From positions 131,750,001 to 131,814,000 of the forward strand of contig JBITNC010000001.1 of the NCBI GenBank assembly GCA_050084985.1: 64,000 nucleotides of DNA. Reading direction: 5' to 3'. The position numbers were made by a program, and so were the translations under genes. How positions within the stretch are numbered: the stretch's first letter is position 1; the number at the start of each line of letters is the position of its first letter. The notes under the pieces were generated by a model. The model searched no databases. It saw nothing but the letters and a program-made list of their open reading frames with translations, and was not told the DNA's origin. Source of the stretch: Nageia nagi (Eukaryota > Pinophyta). Shown here in pieces: positions 46,891 to 59,300 of this stretch.

Positions 46891-47760
46891 TCAAGTTTTT
46901 GCATGCTCCTTCACTCTTTTTAGTTTAGTTTTTAGGAAGAACCTTTTAGAGCCACTCAATGGGATGCTCCACCATTCCTCTAGATTCGTATGGAAGTTTT
47001 TATTTCTTAGCCACATCAATTCAAATTTTAAAAGGGATTTGATTACCCTTACATCATATTCAATAGATATATTCAATGGGTTATGGTCATACCCAATCCT
47101 TGGAAGGGCTTTAAGATGAAAGTTGTTAGTGCTGCTATACCAATATGAATTTATTAGCATTATATCCAATATGCATTGTATAGATTGCTCCTCACTTTTT
47201 TGTTTGACCAAGTAGCTTGAGCCATTTAGAACTATGTTAGCTAGACCATAATCTAAAATGAAAGACCTAAGATCCATCATTCCATCAGTATAATTTGTGT
47301 TACCTCCCTTCTTTTTTACTACTAGTATGAGGGTGTTGAAGTCCCCAACTATGATACATTTACTCCCCTCTAAGGTAATAATGAGAGCTGAGAGATCATT
47401 CTATAGCCTTATTATCCAACTTGGGTGATTAGGAGCATAGATATTGATCACATTTAGCTTGATCTTACTAGAGGATATTTGTATAGTAATCTAATTATTT
47501 GTCTTGCATACAATAGAATGTATAAATTTATCTTCCCTCCATGCTAATATTAGGCCTCTTTAAGCCCCTTTAGCCTCTATAAATACTCCATGTTCTTCTC
47601 CCTATAAGGTTTAAATGAGATTTAAACTATTTTTTAAATTAATTTTTATTTCTTGAAGTATAATTACCTCTAGATTATGCTATCTAACAAAAGATTTGAA
47701 CTATGTTTTTTTATCAAGGTCATTCATTCCTTGAACATTCTAAGAAATTACCTTTATTTA
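46891..47760 (-). pseudogene. LINE AP-endonuclease relic
   Basis: The N-terminal endonuclease of ORF2 begins near 47,745 ('NVQGMNDLDKKT'), with 'VIILQEIKINFKNSLNLI' holding the catalytic Glu. 'GEEHGVFIEAKGA', 'IVGDFNTLI' (the GDFN signature) and, in the 129-codon open frame 46,891-47,280, 'DLRSFILDYGLANIVLNGSS' and 'GYDHNPL' (the SDH-type C-terminal motif) follow. The order EN then RT is that of plant L1 elements. Confidence 0.8.
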
Positions 47761-47879
47761 CTTCCTCAATGGAGGGTTTTTTCTAAGGTAGATTATCTAC
47801 CATATGCTATTTCATGTTTAGTTTACCTTTTAGTTAACTCTTCCCCTGATGGCCTCCCCCTTGTTCTATGAGCTGAATC

Positions 47880-49601
47880 TATATCTAATCCTCTCTTCTT
47901 GGTTTTGGATGCCTTTACAGTATGTTCTTTAGATTTTATTCTCTCTTCATGGTTTAAAGTGTTATAATTTGGTATAGATAATTTAGTGTATCTACTTTGC
48001 ACATTTCAATTTGATTTTAAAGGAATCACCTTCTTTGTTGGCTTTACTTGTGTGAGGGAAGGTTGAGGTTATTCCACAACCATCTCCTTGTAGCTTTTCA
48101 TTATAGATGGTGTGGTTTCCATTATTTTTAGAGGAGTTATATCTATAAATATATTAACTTCTCCTCCTACTATTGGGATTATTTAACTTCTCATTTTTTT
48201 TTGAGTTTGGAGACCTAGCTTTATTCTATTATGTTGGAGGCTTGGTTCTATTCTACTCTATTGGAGGCCTAGTTATATTCTATTTTGTTGGAGATTTGGT
48301 TCTATTCTACTCAAATATACTCTAGTTGAGATTATCTTCCTTTTTTGGGTAAGTATTCTTATCTCTTATGGTTAATCCTTATCCTATTGATTAACATTAG
48401 GATGACCAATTTGATATTGGATGCCCAAATGACTAGTTTCATGACACCATCTACACCATAATGGGGTTCTTTCATAGTCCAAGGTTTGGGTTGAATTCCC
48501 TAGCTTCATTATAAGTATGATTTCCTTTGGTTAAGGGGCTTTAATATTAATATTGACATAAATCCTAGCCATTTTCATTGTCTCCTTGTTATGGAAGTTT
48601 TTTCCAACATCATGAAAGTCTCTAGTGAATTACTAATTCTTTATGCTACTCTAATCGATAAGACCATAGAGTCTTACCTAGAATGGAACCTATATGATTG
48701 TATCCTTCATGGGATCAAAACACATGTATCATTTCTTGATGTAAATTCTTGAGTTTCCAAATATCCATAATCCTTCATTGAGAACATGATGAAGGTCTTT
48801 TTCATTCAAAAAAGTTGCAACAAAGAAACCTCTTAAGAGAATGGAGAAACTTACTTCTCCTTTCAGGTCCTATTTTATCAGAGCCCATAATTTCAAACTT
48901 GACAAGCTAGGCCATGCAATAGTAAATTTTACTAATGCATAGAACTTAAATCCTTCTATTGCTTCATCCATGATGGACTCTTCTATAGGGATATCCATAG
49001 TCTCTACAATTTAATAAGCTTGGCACTAAGGATGATTGGTTTCTAGAAATGCTTCTACAAAATATTTTTATTTGGATTTATTTTACCTTTGAACCCAATT
49101 CCATTATTTTTCTAATTCTCCAATACCTACTAAATATTTTTCTTGGTGATAAGATTCATTAATCATCTCTTTGATGGTTAGCATCTCCTAGGCTTCCTTT
49201 GAAACACATGAGCATAATCTGATTTGATAAATTAGATCATTATCTTCCTTAATTAGTTCAATCCCTCCCTTTGATCCTCCATTCTTGATCTCATCCTTAT
49301 TCCATTCCTTTCTCTATCATTCTCACTTCCCCCTATTGTTGTGATCAATCATACCTCTCCTACCATTGCTTTATTTAAATGCTTCACCATTACCTAGCTC
49401 AAAGGCTTGACTCCTACCTATATCAATCCATAAATTCAATTTTTTTATATTCAATCAATTTTTGATTTTGTATATATAATATAAATTAATATCTTTGATG
49501 GACCTTTTCTCCAACTTACATAATTTCAATACCTTTTTTTCAAATAAATTGACCACTAAGTTATTTTGATTTTCAATCAATTTTTTACCTAGTGGTGCCA
49601 T
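47880..49601 (-). pseudogene. LINE ORF1 relic: DUF4283-like domain and zinc knuckle
   Basis: The frame starts at ATG 49,601 ('MAPLGKKLIENQNNLVVNLF'). A DUF4283-type domain follows ('GFFVATFLNEKDLHHVLNEG', 'LWIFGNSRIYIK', 'VPF-VRLYGL'), then a zinc-knuckle-like 'LWCRWCHETSHLGIQ' near 48,440. A Lys/Ser-rich tail with three near repeats of 'RIEPSLQHNRIKLGLQ' type (about 48,200-48,310) completes it. This is the RNA-binding ORF1 of plant L1 elements. Many stops are present. Confidence 0.7.
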
Positions 49602-49639
49602 TTCTAATTTTTACCAAAATACATTTTTATTTATTTATT

Positions 49640-52600
49640 ATGGTGGTTACTAACCTTAGTGTGGTTTATGTTTCTTCAATTTATTTCTTTTTATAAGGCC
49701 TTGTTGAATTTGACCTTCAAGTATTTTGTGTTGAACAATTCCTTCACCTTTAATTCTTTCAACATTATATGAATCAATCCATCGAATTCATAGTTTTTCA
49801 ATTTGATGTTTGTATAAACTATTTTATAGGATAACTTAATATACTACTTCAAATACAACATGTTTAATGTGTCAATCAACCAAGATTTTTGTTGATTCTT
49901 TTCTTGAATTTGATTATATAATGTGGGTCATCAATTTTGGTTAAGTTGATTGAGGGAAAATAAGTATTCTTGTAGTGATTGATTTTCATGTAATCAGCTT
50001 TCCATTACAATTTGTAATGAGGAGACTTAGAATTCAATGGATACTATAGATTCTAATTAGTATACTAAAATTGAATAGTATCTTGTTAGTTAACTATTGG
50101 TATGTTGTCTAGTAGGACTAAAGTACTACTGGTAGTTTATCTACCCAATCCATGTGATTGACTGCTACAATTTTAGTTAGATTCTATTTAATTATTTTAT
50201 TTATTTCTTTAATTACATCATTAGCTTAAGGGTGGTATGATGAACTTCTTCCATGTTGTATCATGAATTTTGTAAATAATTCTTTGATTGTGTGATTAAC
50301 AAAATATTTAACTTGGTCACTCATAATCTCTTTTGTGCATATGAATCATGTGATTATATTTTTATAAATAAATTTTATAGTTGTTTATGCAGTATATTAT
50401 TTTACCAAAACCACTTCTACCTATATCGTAATATATTCAAACCCCATAATAATATATCAAATATTGATTTTTCTTATTGGTGGTGATATACATTTGATGA
50501 AATTGATGGCTTATTTTTCAAATGAGAGAAATGGTAAGATAGGTTAAAGTAGTAATTCATATCATGCATATAATTAATTGATTCTTTGATAAATATCATA
50601 ACTTTTAGAGTAATCATGTGCATCAAGATGTTATGTAAACTACCATATTCTAGCTTGCATGACTTTCTTGGTAGTAAGCTCTTCATTGAAATAACCACCT
50701 GATAGACCATCATGTGCTCCTCTTAGAATATATTCCCTTTCATGTTATAAGGCTACTCATTTGATTACTTCTTTCATAATAATGTTATATTATTCTCTAA
50801 ATATGATAGTGTATGACATTACTTTTATTGGAAGTTGAGTTTTTTCTTTAGTAGATAGTTCTTCAGGGAAGTGTCTTGAGATTAACAAAGTGGCTATATC
50901 TTGAAGGTCATTGGTGCTACATCAACTAGAAAAATATGTTCTTTAGGAAATTCATCATCAATTTTTGATGTTTTGCTATTATCAATTCTTTATAACACAT
51001 ATGTGAAGGCATTCAAGTTCTTAGGTTTAATTATAACTTTAAACTAAAATTCTTGGAATAAAAGTAGACATCAACAAATGCAACCTTATATTAGAGGTTT
51101 ATTTAGTAAGTATTTTAGGGTTTCATGACTAGTAAATAAAATAAAGGTAGTTCCTAATAATTAATATCAAAAATTTTAAAGTGCATATACCTTGGCCAAG
51201 GCTTCTTGTTTAATTACAATATAATTTATTTTGGTATTTTCAATTTTTCCATTGGTAAAATAGATGGGATGATCAACATTACCTTCTCATAGTTGTGCTA
51301 GTATTTTACCCATTTCTTGAATAATTTCATCAATATAAACATGGAATTCTTTTGACCAATCTAGAAAAATGAGTATTAGGGCCTTTGATAGTTTTCATTT
51401 TAGTAGCCCAATTTTTTTTTGCATTCTGGATACCAATAGAAAGTATGGTTTTTATTAGTCTAGTTATCAATTAAAGCTACTGATATTGCATAGTTATTCA
51501 TAAATTTTCTATAATAATCTATTTATATAAGGAATCATCTAATTTTTTTTTATTATTTTGAATGGTAGCATATTTGATAGGACTACAATTTTATCAAATT
51601 TACCATTAATCCTTCATTGTAAATGATATGCCTAAGTAGTACTTTGTATGGAATGGTAAATAGACACTTATTTAGGTTAAGTGATATTTGAAGTTGAAAT
51701 ATTTCAAACATTATTCTTAATGCTTAAACATGGTCTTGTATCATGTCATAGATAGTCCATTAATCATTAAGATAGACTTCCAAAAAATTATGGAAGGAAT
51801 CTTTAAAGGCCTATATCATGATTTGATAAAATGTTGGTGGTGCATTATCAAGTACAAATGAAATAAAATTATACATAAAAAATCCCCATTCAATCATAAA
51901 TATTAATTTCAATCGATCTTATTCTCTAATCTAAACTTGATGTTATCTATAAAATCCATGTATGAAAGAGTAAACTTCATTTCTGATAATATTTTCCAAA
52001 GTTTCTTTAGTGAATGGTGTAGGGAATGGTTTATGTTCACATGATTTATTTAATTTCTTAAAATCAATATAAATTATTATATTGCTTGTATTTTTATGTT
52101 ATACTACCATAGGACTAATCCAATCACTATTATCTACTAGTAAAATAATTCTTTCTTTAAGCATTTTATCCAATATTTCTTTTATTTGTGTTTTATAATT
52201 AGGGTTTAATCGATATGGTCTTTGTTTTCATGGATTAAAATCTAATTTAAATCTTTTTTTCATAGTTATTATATCTTCCTTCATTTATTTGAGTCCCATT
52301 GTATCTCTTGGGAATAGATATTTATATTTTATGAGAATTTTTGATATCTTATTTACTTCGTGTTTTATCTAGTAATATCCTATAATGGCCATTTTGGGTT
52401 CAGATATTGTACTAATATTTAGTTTCCTTATTTGTATCTCTTAATCATATATTAATTTAGTTTTTTTTATTTTATTACATTTTATTCTCATTATCTCACT
52501 TCATATTTTAGATTTGTATGGTTTTCCTCAAGTTTTTTTGTCTCTAGGTTAAATTTCTTAGTTTTAACTGTATGTTTTGTTGTTTGTTCCTATAATGAAT

Positions 52601-53300
52601 GTAAGAGTACTAGAGTGGTGTTTGGTGGTAGTTATTTAGTGTAGGTAACTTGGGATTTGATTATATTACTAAATATAAATTCTTTAAATTGTAATAATAA
52701 TTCATGTATTTTTGAATTACCATCATAAAAAGTAAATATTCAAATGAATTCCTTTTGTAATGATTCCTAATTTTGTGTTCCCTTCCTTAATCCCTATTGT
52801 ATGTACCATGCTCAATGGACAATTCCCAAGTTTCAATGAAATATATGAGCCTAGATAGCTAGTTTTGATAACTTAATTTCATCCATGCTATCTAATATTG
52901 AATTATGTGTCTTGATGGACTTGTATTGTTTAAGTGTTTATCGATTATATTTGTAAGAAGAAATGGGTTTTGTAACCTCAACATCATGTGATGTATAATA
53001 TGATCCTATGAATTGAATGAATATTGGTGTGTGTACCACCATTATGCTAATATATCTACTAATATATCATCTAATGAGTTAATTCTACTTTCTTCATTAG
53101 AAAATGTTCTCATCATTTGTCTTAAAAATTTGGTTAAAAATATTATTTTTAATGTCCCTTCATACCTTTATAGTTTGCTATGATATATTCCCTTATAAAA
53201 TTTAAATAATTAATAATTTTTTTATTATTTAATATACTCATTTAGAATGTAGCTTCTGTTATCTAGTGTTCCACATCATGGCATCTATTTTTAAGCCGTC
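49640..53300 (-). pseudogene. Ty3/gypsy pol relic (RT, RNase H, integrase)
   Basis: Minus-strand reading from about 52,330 gives RT: 'YKYLFPRDTMGLK', 'PYRLNPNYKTQIKEILDKML', 'NSDWISPMVV', 'IIIYIDFKKLNKS', 'NAPPTFYQIMI', and 'FLEVYLND' where Y-x-DD is expected (second Asp lost). RNase H follows at about 51.5-51.0 kb. Integrase runs from about 50.8 to 49.9 kb, with a zinc-binding part near 50,474-50,713 and the core 'DQVKYFVNHTIKELFTKFMI' then 'HGRSSSYHP' and 'ANDVIKEINKII'. The protease/gag side (52.5-53.3 kb) is too decayed to read. No LTRs were found. Confidence 0.75.
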
Positions 53301-54470
53301 TTCTAATTCACCACTATGAAAAACTAGTTGGCCATAATCTATGGGGTCAATGTAGTCTTGTAATCTATCATATTATTTTTGTGCTATCAATTTTTATATT
53401 ATATTGAGTCTAATTGATTTAATTCCAAAAATACTATAATTATCATCACTATAGTTTGGGATTTCAATTTATACATGCCTTATTCCTTTCTTCAATGGAA
53501 TATGGACTTCATACTATTTGTTGGATATTACTAGATCTTGGGTTTTGTTGTGTATAATGCCATTATTATTTATAAACCATTATAAATATTGTAGTGTGGT
53601 ATATTATAAGTTTTCATTATCATCCATATCAATCATATCAAAAGTAGCTTGGGAGTTTATTTCTAGAAGCAAAATTACCATATTTCTTAATAATTTGATC
53701 CAAAATCACTAGATGGTCATAGCATACCCAGATTGTCACGTGTAGATTCAAATGGGAAAATACATTCACCATGTCATCCATAAAAATGCATATGTAATTT
53801 GATAAATTATATTTTATACTAAAAATAACAATAAATATAATCATATTAACCACACACATAAATTTAACATAGTGTTGTACCTTGGTTCACCCAATGTGGG
53901 CTAATCTAGTATGGAATGGAAGCACTTCTTATTATTTTTGGAACATTACAGTGTGTACATGTACAATGGATAAATACCATCAAATTTATATTAATTCATC
54001 CTCCTATATACCTCTACAACACTCCTATAATAAACTAATACACTTAAATAATACAATTTACAAGATGACTCTTAGTCTTTCTTGCAAACTATCTCCAATA
54101 AATTTCAACCCTACCACAATAAAGAAGATATCCTAAAATAGGTTTGAATGTGAATTACATCTAATGGTTGAACTATCCAATATGTTTCAACTATTTAATC
54201 AACTCTATCCCTTAAACCTACTTTGATAATGTATCTAAACCTATGTCACTGGTGCTTTGAAAATTTTGTCAACATGACATGGATGATCTTCTTCCTATAT
54301 AATTAGACCTCAAAATTTTGGATTTCAAATAACCTCCAAGCATAGAAACCTCTAGAATATCTCCTTCTCCTAAAGAGATAAACCTTCACTCGATCTATTT
54401 CAAATCACACCTTGCCAATAGAGAAGCATTTGGCCCCACAAATGCTTATGGAACAAAGATAAGGATATAA
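53301..54470. other. Unassigned AT-rich stretch between two gypsy relics
   Basis: This probably holds the decayed 5' part of the 49.6-53.3-kb relic and the 3' part of the next element. No LTR pair or protein motif was recognised, and the short open frames here are not convincing. Confidence 0.35.
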
Positions 54471-54959
54471 CTACTCCACCCTAGATTTTTCCATCCACTT
54501 AGATTTATTAGGTATCTTACTATTCAATTCAAATAGCCATAACTCATTCTCACCTCTTATTATAGCAAGAATATTATTTTGCAATATGGTGTCCTTTTTA
54601 AATTTATCCATAGTATGAGGAGCTAAGTCATAAGGAGATGGCAAAATTTGATTTGTATTTGCTTCATCTTTAGTTAACATGGATGGCTCATATAATTTCA
54701 AGTTTTTTACATTCACAATTGAATAAATATTCTTATATGTAGGCAAATTCAATCTAAATGCATTCTCACTCATTTTCTTCATAATTTCAAATGGTCCATA
54801 CCTTATAGGCTTCAACTTCATGGTTGGTCCTTGCAACCTTTCCTTGCTGAGATACAACCAAACAAGATCTCCCACATGAAACTTATGGTCAACCTTATGC
54901 TTTTCATACCTCAACTTATACTCAAATTTGCTTTCCTTGAGTTGCTTTTGGAGTTTCAA
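54471..54959 (-). pseudogene. Integrase C-terminal and chromodomain-like region
   Basis: A 162-codon open frame reads 'KHKVDHKFHVGDLVWLYLSK' and 'LKPIRYGPFEIMKKMSENAF', the G-x-LVWL...RYGPF block of chromovirus integrase. It ends in 'DTILQNNILAIIRGENELWL' with 'SKIPNKSKWMEKSRVE', laid out like a chromodomain that would direct insertion to chromatin. This is the longest open piece of the element, though it lacks the rest of the protein. Confidence 0.75.
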
Positions 54960-55780
54960 ATAAATTTACCTAATATTTTCCATAGTTGTTTCAAGTTTTC
55001 TTTCCTCCTTCACAAGAATATCTCCTACATCCTTTTGTTTTTCAAAGACACAATCAAAAGGTGAGGGTGGAAAATAACTAAAACAAGTCTCAAATGGAAT
55101 CTTATCAATGGAAGAATGAATTTCTCTATTATATGAGTATTAGATATAGTTAAGATGCTCATTCCAAGACTTAGGATGCTTGATATAATATTCTCTCAAG
55201 AGATGAACTACTATCCTATTCACCACTTTGGTCTATCCATTCATTTGAGGATGAAAGGTAGTACTTATTCTTAACCATGTATCCCTCTTATCCCAAAAAC
55301 TAGTCCAAAATTTACCCAAAAATCTACTATCTTTATTAGAAATAATAGAAGTAGGGAATTTAAAATGAACCCAAATATGAGAAAAGAATATATTTGCAAT
55401 CTCTTATCTTGTAATAGTCTTCTTACATGGAATTAAAACACACATATTTCTAAATATATCCACCATAATAAACAAATACAAATAGGCAAAACTGCCATAA
55501 AATCCATTGAGATACAACCCAAGGATATTTTGGTACTAGAAGTGGCTAATACAAACCCAATTTTTTAATACTAGGCCTACTTGTGTAACATAATGATCAT
55601 CCTCTAATGTATTTAGCAACTTTCACTTTCATTTTTGGTCAATACATATACCTTTACAAATTATGTCATGTTTTCCCAACCCTAAAATGTACAACAATTT
55701 TGGATGTGTGAGCTTCTCTAATTAGTCAAACTCTCTCCTCTTTAGGAACACATAACACATTAAAATGATAGAGAAGTCCA
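54960..55780 (-). pseudogene. Integrase zinc-binding and catalytic core relic
   Basis: Upstream on the minus strand: 'YIRGCSLCYTSRPSIKKLGL' (C-x2-C of the HHCC finger), 'VSQWIF', 'MCVLIPCKKTITRQEIANIF' in mixed frames, then 'WDKRDTWLRISTTFHPQMNG' and 'VVNRIVVHLLREYYIKHPKS'. 'NREIHSSIDKIPFETCFSY' closes the core. The catalytic Glu of the QxDGQTExxNR motif is Lys here. Stops and a frameshift are present. Confidence 0.75.
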
Positions 55781-56039
55781 TTTTGCTAATGAAATTCATC
55801 CATACCTTCATAATCTAGTTTATATGAAGTTAACCTTTGATAAACCTCCTTGAAATCAAGATCATGCACATATGCCTTTGAAAACATCTCAAATACAAAA
55901 GGAAGAAACTTTATTACTAATAGTGAACTCACTGTTACCTTTGTGCATGGAATGGATGCCTAGAGACATAAATGAATGGTGTATATGTCATGATGGATAT
56001 AGAAATAGGTGTTCTAGAAAGCATATATACAATCTTATT

Positions 56040-56345
56040 TTGGTTTCCCTTCTTATACTTGATAATTAGGTGAAATTGTTGTAGAAAACCCATCCATCTA
56101 AAATACCAAGTTGTTGCAACTTTGAATGAGCTTGCAAATAATTCAATGGCTGATCATCAGTATGTATGATTTTCTCCTTATTGATAAAGTAATGCTTTCA
56201 ATTCTTTACTACCTAAACCAATACATACAAATCCTTATCATATGTAGGATAATTCAAAATTGCCCCACTAAAGCTTTTAAGAATAGTCGTAAATTGGCTT
56301 ACCTCCTTGTAACAAAGTTGTCCTTATGGCCTGAAGTTTAAATTA
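56040..56345 (-). pseudogene. Gypsy RNase H C-terminal relic
   Basis: The minus-strand peptide 'HTDDQPLNYLQAHSKLQQLG' is the end of a chromovirus-type RNase H. It is followed, in shifted frame, by an 'LQQFHLIIKYKKGNQNKI'-like tether. It joins directly to the integrase region. Confidence 0.65.
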
Positions 56346-56399
56346 TTTTATCATAAATAAAATGAATTATAGAATCATCAAAAATTCACCCAACATTCA

Positions 56400-57320
56400 T
56401 AATTTCATTACATAATTCAAAATTTGATATAGATCTAAAAAATATACTAGAATTCTTTCTATGATATTTCATCAAATAGTTTTCTATACAAGTATAGGGT
56501 GCAATTTACAAGTTGCACCAAATGATTCCATAATCCAAACCAAACACAAGTTTGGAACTCTTATTATACATCTTGATGCTAACTAAATTAAAATAGTAAG
56601 CAAAATGAACTAGAAATAACGAGAAACTAAAGAAAAACTACTTGGTAGTTTGCCAAAACTATGCAAGAACTAACAACTTGAAATGCGATCATGTTTCAAG
56701 ACAAACATGTTGGGTGGGCACATTTCTACAAAATATAGGCACATTTTTGAAATGCGATAGCATTTTATTGTTGAATATGGTGGGGGGCTACATTTTATTA
56801 GTAAATAATTATTTTGAAGTTTTGAGCTCAAATTTTAGATCCTAACAAGGTCTATTTTCAACATACTCCCTCTTGATGGTGAGAGGGCATAAAATTAGGT
56901 CTCTCAACATCAAAAACTAAGATTTATCAAATTTTTTTGTGAAGATATAAATAATTTGGTATTTTACACTACAACATCTCAATTTGATCATATCTTCTCC
57001 ACCATGTCTTTGATAAAGTGATAATTGATATCAAAGTGTTTTGAATGAGTATGGTGGATTAGATTTTATGCCAACTTAATGGCACTTTCATTGTCACAAA
57101 AAAGAGTAGTAGATTATTCTTACTTCTCACCTATCTCATCAATAAATATTTGAATCCATAAGCTTGTGCACTAGCTGAGGTTAATGCTATATACCCAATC
57201 TCTATAGAAGAAAAAGCTACTATAGTTTTCTTCTTAGAACTCCAAGTAATCAAACCTATACCAAGTGAGAAGAAATTACCCCTAAAAGTTATGATGATAC
57301 CCTTATGGATTTCTTGACTA
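56400..57320 (-). mobile_element. Copia 3' fragment: RNase H, polypurine tract and LTR start
   Basis: A minus open frame (57,131-57,346) contains 'SLGIGLITWSSKKKTIVAFS', the copia RNase H signature, continuing as 'KHFDINYHFIKDMVEKI' towards 56,950. At 56,864-56,885 the minus strand reads a purine-rich agagggagta tract followed by TGTTGAAAATAGACC, a copia-like LTR start (56,863). The LTR's far end was not located. Only the element's last third is present. Confidence 0.65.
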
Positions 57321-57329
57321 CCTTGATTG

Positions 57330-57539
57330 CTATGAATTGGATGCATTATTGGTATGACTGAGACTTAGTTGGACACTATCACATTTATTATCAAGGGTTT
57401 GTATTTGGGTTTGTATTTGATATATTTTTAACTTAAATGTACTAGTAAGTGTATCTACCATTTGTTGGATCAAAGTTTGAAATGTCATCATGGTAGGATT
57501 AGCTTGTTCTACTATTTGGAATCTTGTCTCAGGTGCCAT
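57330..57539 (-). pseudogene. gag N-terminal piece of the chromovirus-like element
   Basis: A 69-codon frame begins 'MAPETRFQIVEQANPTMMTF' and contains a Gln-rich helix ('LKIYQIQTQIQTLDNK'). Its distance from the primer site (about 0.8 kb) suits a gag start. The frame is cut by the copia fragment. Confidence 0.45.
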
Positions 57540-57543
57540 TTCC

Positions 57544-57615
57544 AGAAATTGCTATTTTTGAAGCTATTATTTTTAGAAATTACTATTTTTAAAAATTGCT
57601 ATTTTTAGAAACTAC
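57544..57615. repeat. Degenerate 17-18-bp tandem repeat
   Basis: About four units of the type agaaattgctatttttg occur just upstream of the gag frame, in the element's leader. Confidence 0.6.
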
Positions 57616-58311
57616 CCGAAAAGGTGTATGGGTGTAATATATCAAAATGATCAACTTGAAAAGATGATCACAATGGACTAAGTATATTAATGATGATTTT
57701 TAGACTCCCAAACTTTTTTGTATGTCTATGGGTTTGTTTGCTTTTGTTAACAATTGCTGAAATGGTACAAATTTTTAGTTATTTAGCTCTAAAGTTTTTG
57801 CTACCTCTGAACTGCTATTTTTGGTGGCTCTAAAAAATTTCATGTCATACATTTTGCTTCTCAAATAAAGGTTTTTTATGTGAAGGAATGATTCTAGGGT
57901 AAGGATTATCTATTTTGTAGGCTTGTCTAAACACCCCTCCTATCCAACTTTCATAAGGAAAGAGGCTACAAAGATGGCTTCTATGATAAGTAACTTTCCA
58001 TTGGCACTTGCTGCTGCACTATAGTCTACAAATGATTAACACAACTTCCAACCTAGTTTCTATTTATAGCCTAGATAGTCTTTGATATACCTTTCAGTAC
58101 ATGAAGTCTGATTCTATGCAGGGTTCTATTTGAGGCCTAGGTATTGGTGAAAATTATTTTACACCTCACTTCACACATAGATTTATTAGCAAGTGTGCTT
58201 AGCCAAAAATGATAGATCCTCCTAGACATTTTAAAACCCTTGGCATAGGGTTTCTATCTTAGACCTTTAAGAATTTTTTTGTTTTCTTGTAGGAAAATGG
58301 CCTTAGAAAGA

Positions 58312-58323
58312 GCTCTGATACTA
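58312..58323 (-). other. Primer-binding site, initiator-Met type
   Basis: On the minus strand TAGTATCAGAGC, one base from the plant consensus, lies directly inside the LTR end. It fixes this LTR as a 5' LTR. Confidence 0.75.
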
Positions 58324-58325
58324 GA

Positions 58326-58733
58326 TGTTACAATGCTACAAATATGAAAATGGAAATTTTACAATAATGAAATGAATATTGATTTGAAATAGGAAAATAA
58401 CAACTATCTAGTGGAAATAATAGAGCATGCATTGATAAATAGAACATAAAATAACAATAATAAGTAGATAAGGATTGGATTTTACTAAATAGTAACAAAA
58501 TCATAGGACACTTTAAGGGGGCTACCTCCTTAAACTTCAAAAGTGAAAATTAATGTTCAATATCCATTTCTCCACACTCTTTTATCTATTTATAATAAAC
58601 TAACCCTAACCCTAATAGTAATGAAAAATCAACCTTGCCCTTACAATCATAATATTATAGTTTACAATATAGGCTGACAATTTAATAAAATACTAATACT
58701 AACATTAAAATGTTAGGATGTGGGCTCCTAACA
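58326..58733 (-). repeat. 5' LTR of the chromovirus-like element
   Basis: In minus orientation it starts TGTTA and ends TAACA (5-bp inverted ends) and is 408 bp long. It has a TATA-like ttataaatag at about 58,590. It contains taaccctaaccctaat, which resembles telomere units but is only two repeats. Confidence 0.7.
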
Positions 58734-59300
58734 TGGTGATGCCCCTAGAGGCAATGGGGGTGAAGGGGAGGGTCAAGAAGGGGGTCATCTTAGGAGCATG
58801 ATTCTCTACTAGTAGAGGATGGTGAGTTGAGCTATTTGGCTTAGCATTATAGGGCATTACATTAGCCAAAGCATCAATAGCTCTTGACATTCTAGGGCTA
58901 GATGGGCTAATTTCAAGAGGTTGATACACTTCATCATAGATATCTAGTAGAGAGGAACAGTGCATGGAGTGAAAGGGATACTTTACAATCTTAGCTTGTA
59001 ACTTAGCCATATCAGATAGTAGGTGGATATTTTGGAGCAATTTTATATCCCCTTCTACATCGCATGCATTAGAGATTAGACAAGAGTGATACTATTATCG
59101 ATGGATAGTTGAGAGTTGGTTGCCACACTTTCCACTTTATGTTTTGGTTTGGTGTGATCCTTCATCACTGCCTCATGATTATGCTCCTTTGTATTTACCA
59201 CCTATAATACCATTGACCAATCCTTCCAAGGGTCATACCCCTTCTCATGCTAATCAAACCCACACTTCTCCTACTTAGGTCATCTTAGATGGAGATGTTC
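58734..59300 (-). pseudogene. Unidentified minus-strand coding relic interrupted by the LTR element
   Basis: A 111-codon frame (58,705-59,040) has Pro/Ser-rich protein-like content ('PLEISPSSPRMSRAIDALAN'). An upstream stretch to about 59,300 reads 'NTKEHNHEAVMKDHTKPKHK' with stops. The frame ends at the LTR boundary, so the LTR element may have inserted into it. No family was recognised. Confidence 0.3.

Larger units (their letters stand above)
54471..58733 (-). mobile_element. Chromovirus-like Ty3/gypsy element with an embedded copia fragment
   Basis: In minus-strand order: LTR 58,733-58,326, initiator-Met primer site, leader, gag start (57,539), an embedded copia RNase H/3' LTR fragment (about 57,320-56,4xx), gypsy RNase H, integrase, and a chromodomain-like C-terminal end (54,471). 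RT and protease are missing, presumably lost when the copia fragment arrived or by deletion. A matching 3' LTR was not found left of 54,471. Confidence 0.6.

Noticed and set aside
53882-54136. 84-codon + frame between gypsy relics
   Set aside because: No family features, and its codon pattern is indistinguishable from neighbouring non-coding DNA.
58600-58620. Telomere-like taaccctaaccctaat
   Set aside because: Only two units, not the plant TTTAGGG type, and located inside an LTR; best seen as coincidental LTR sequence.
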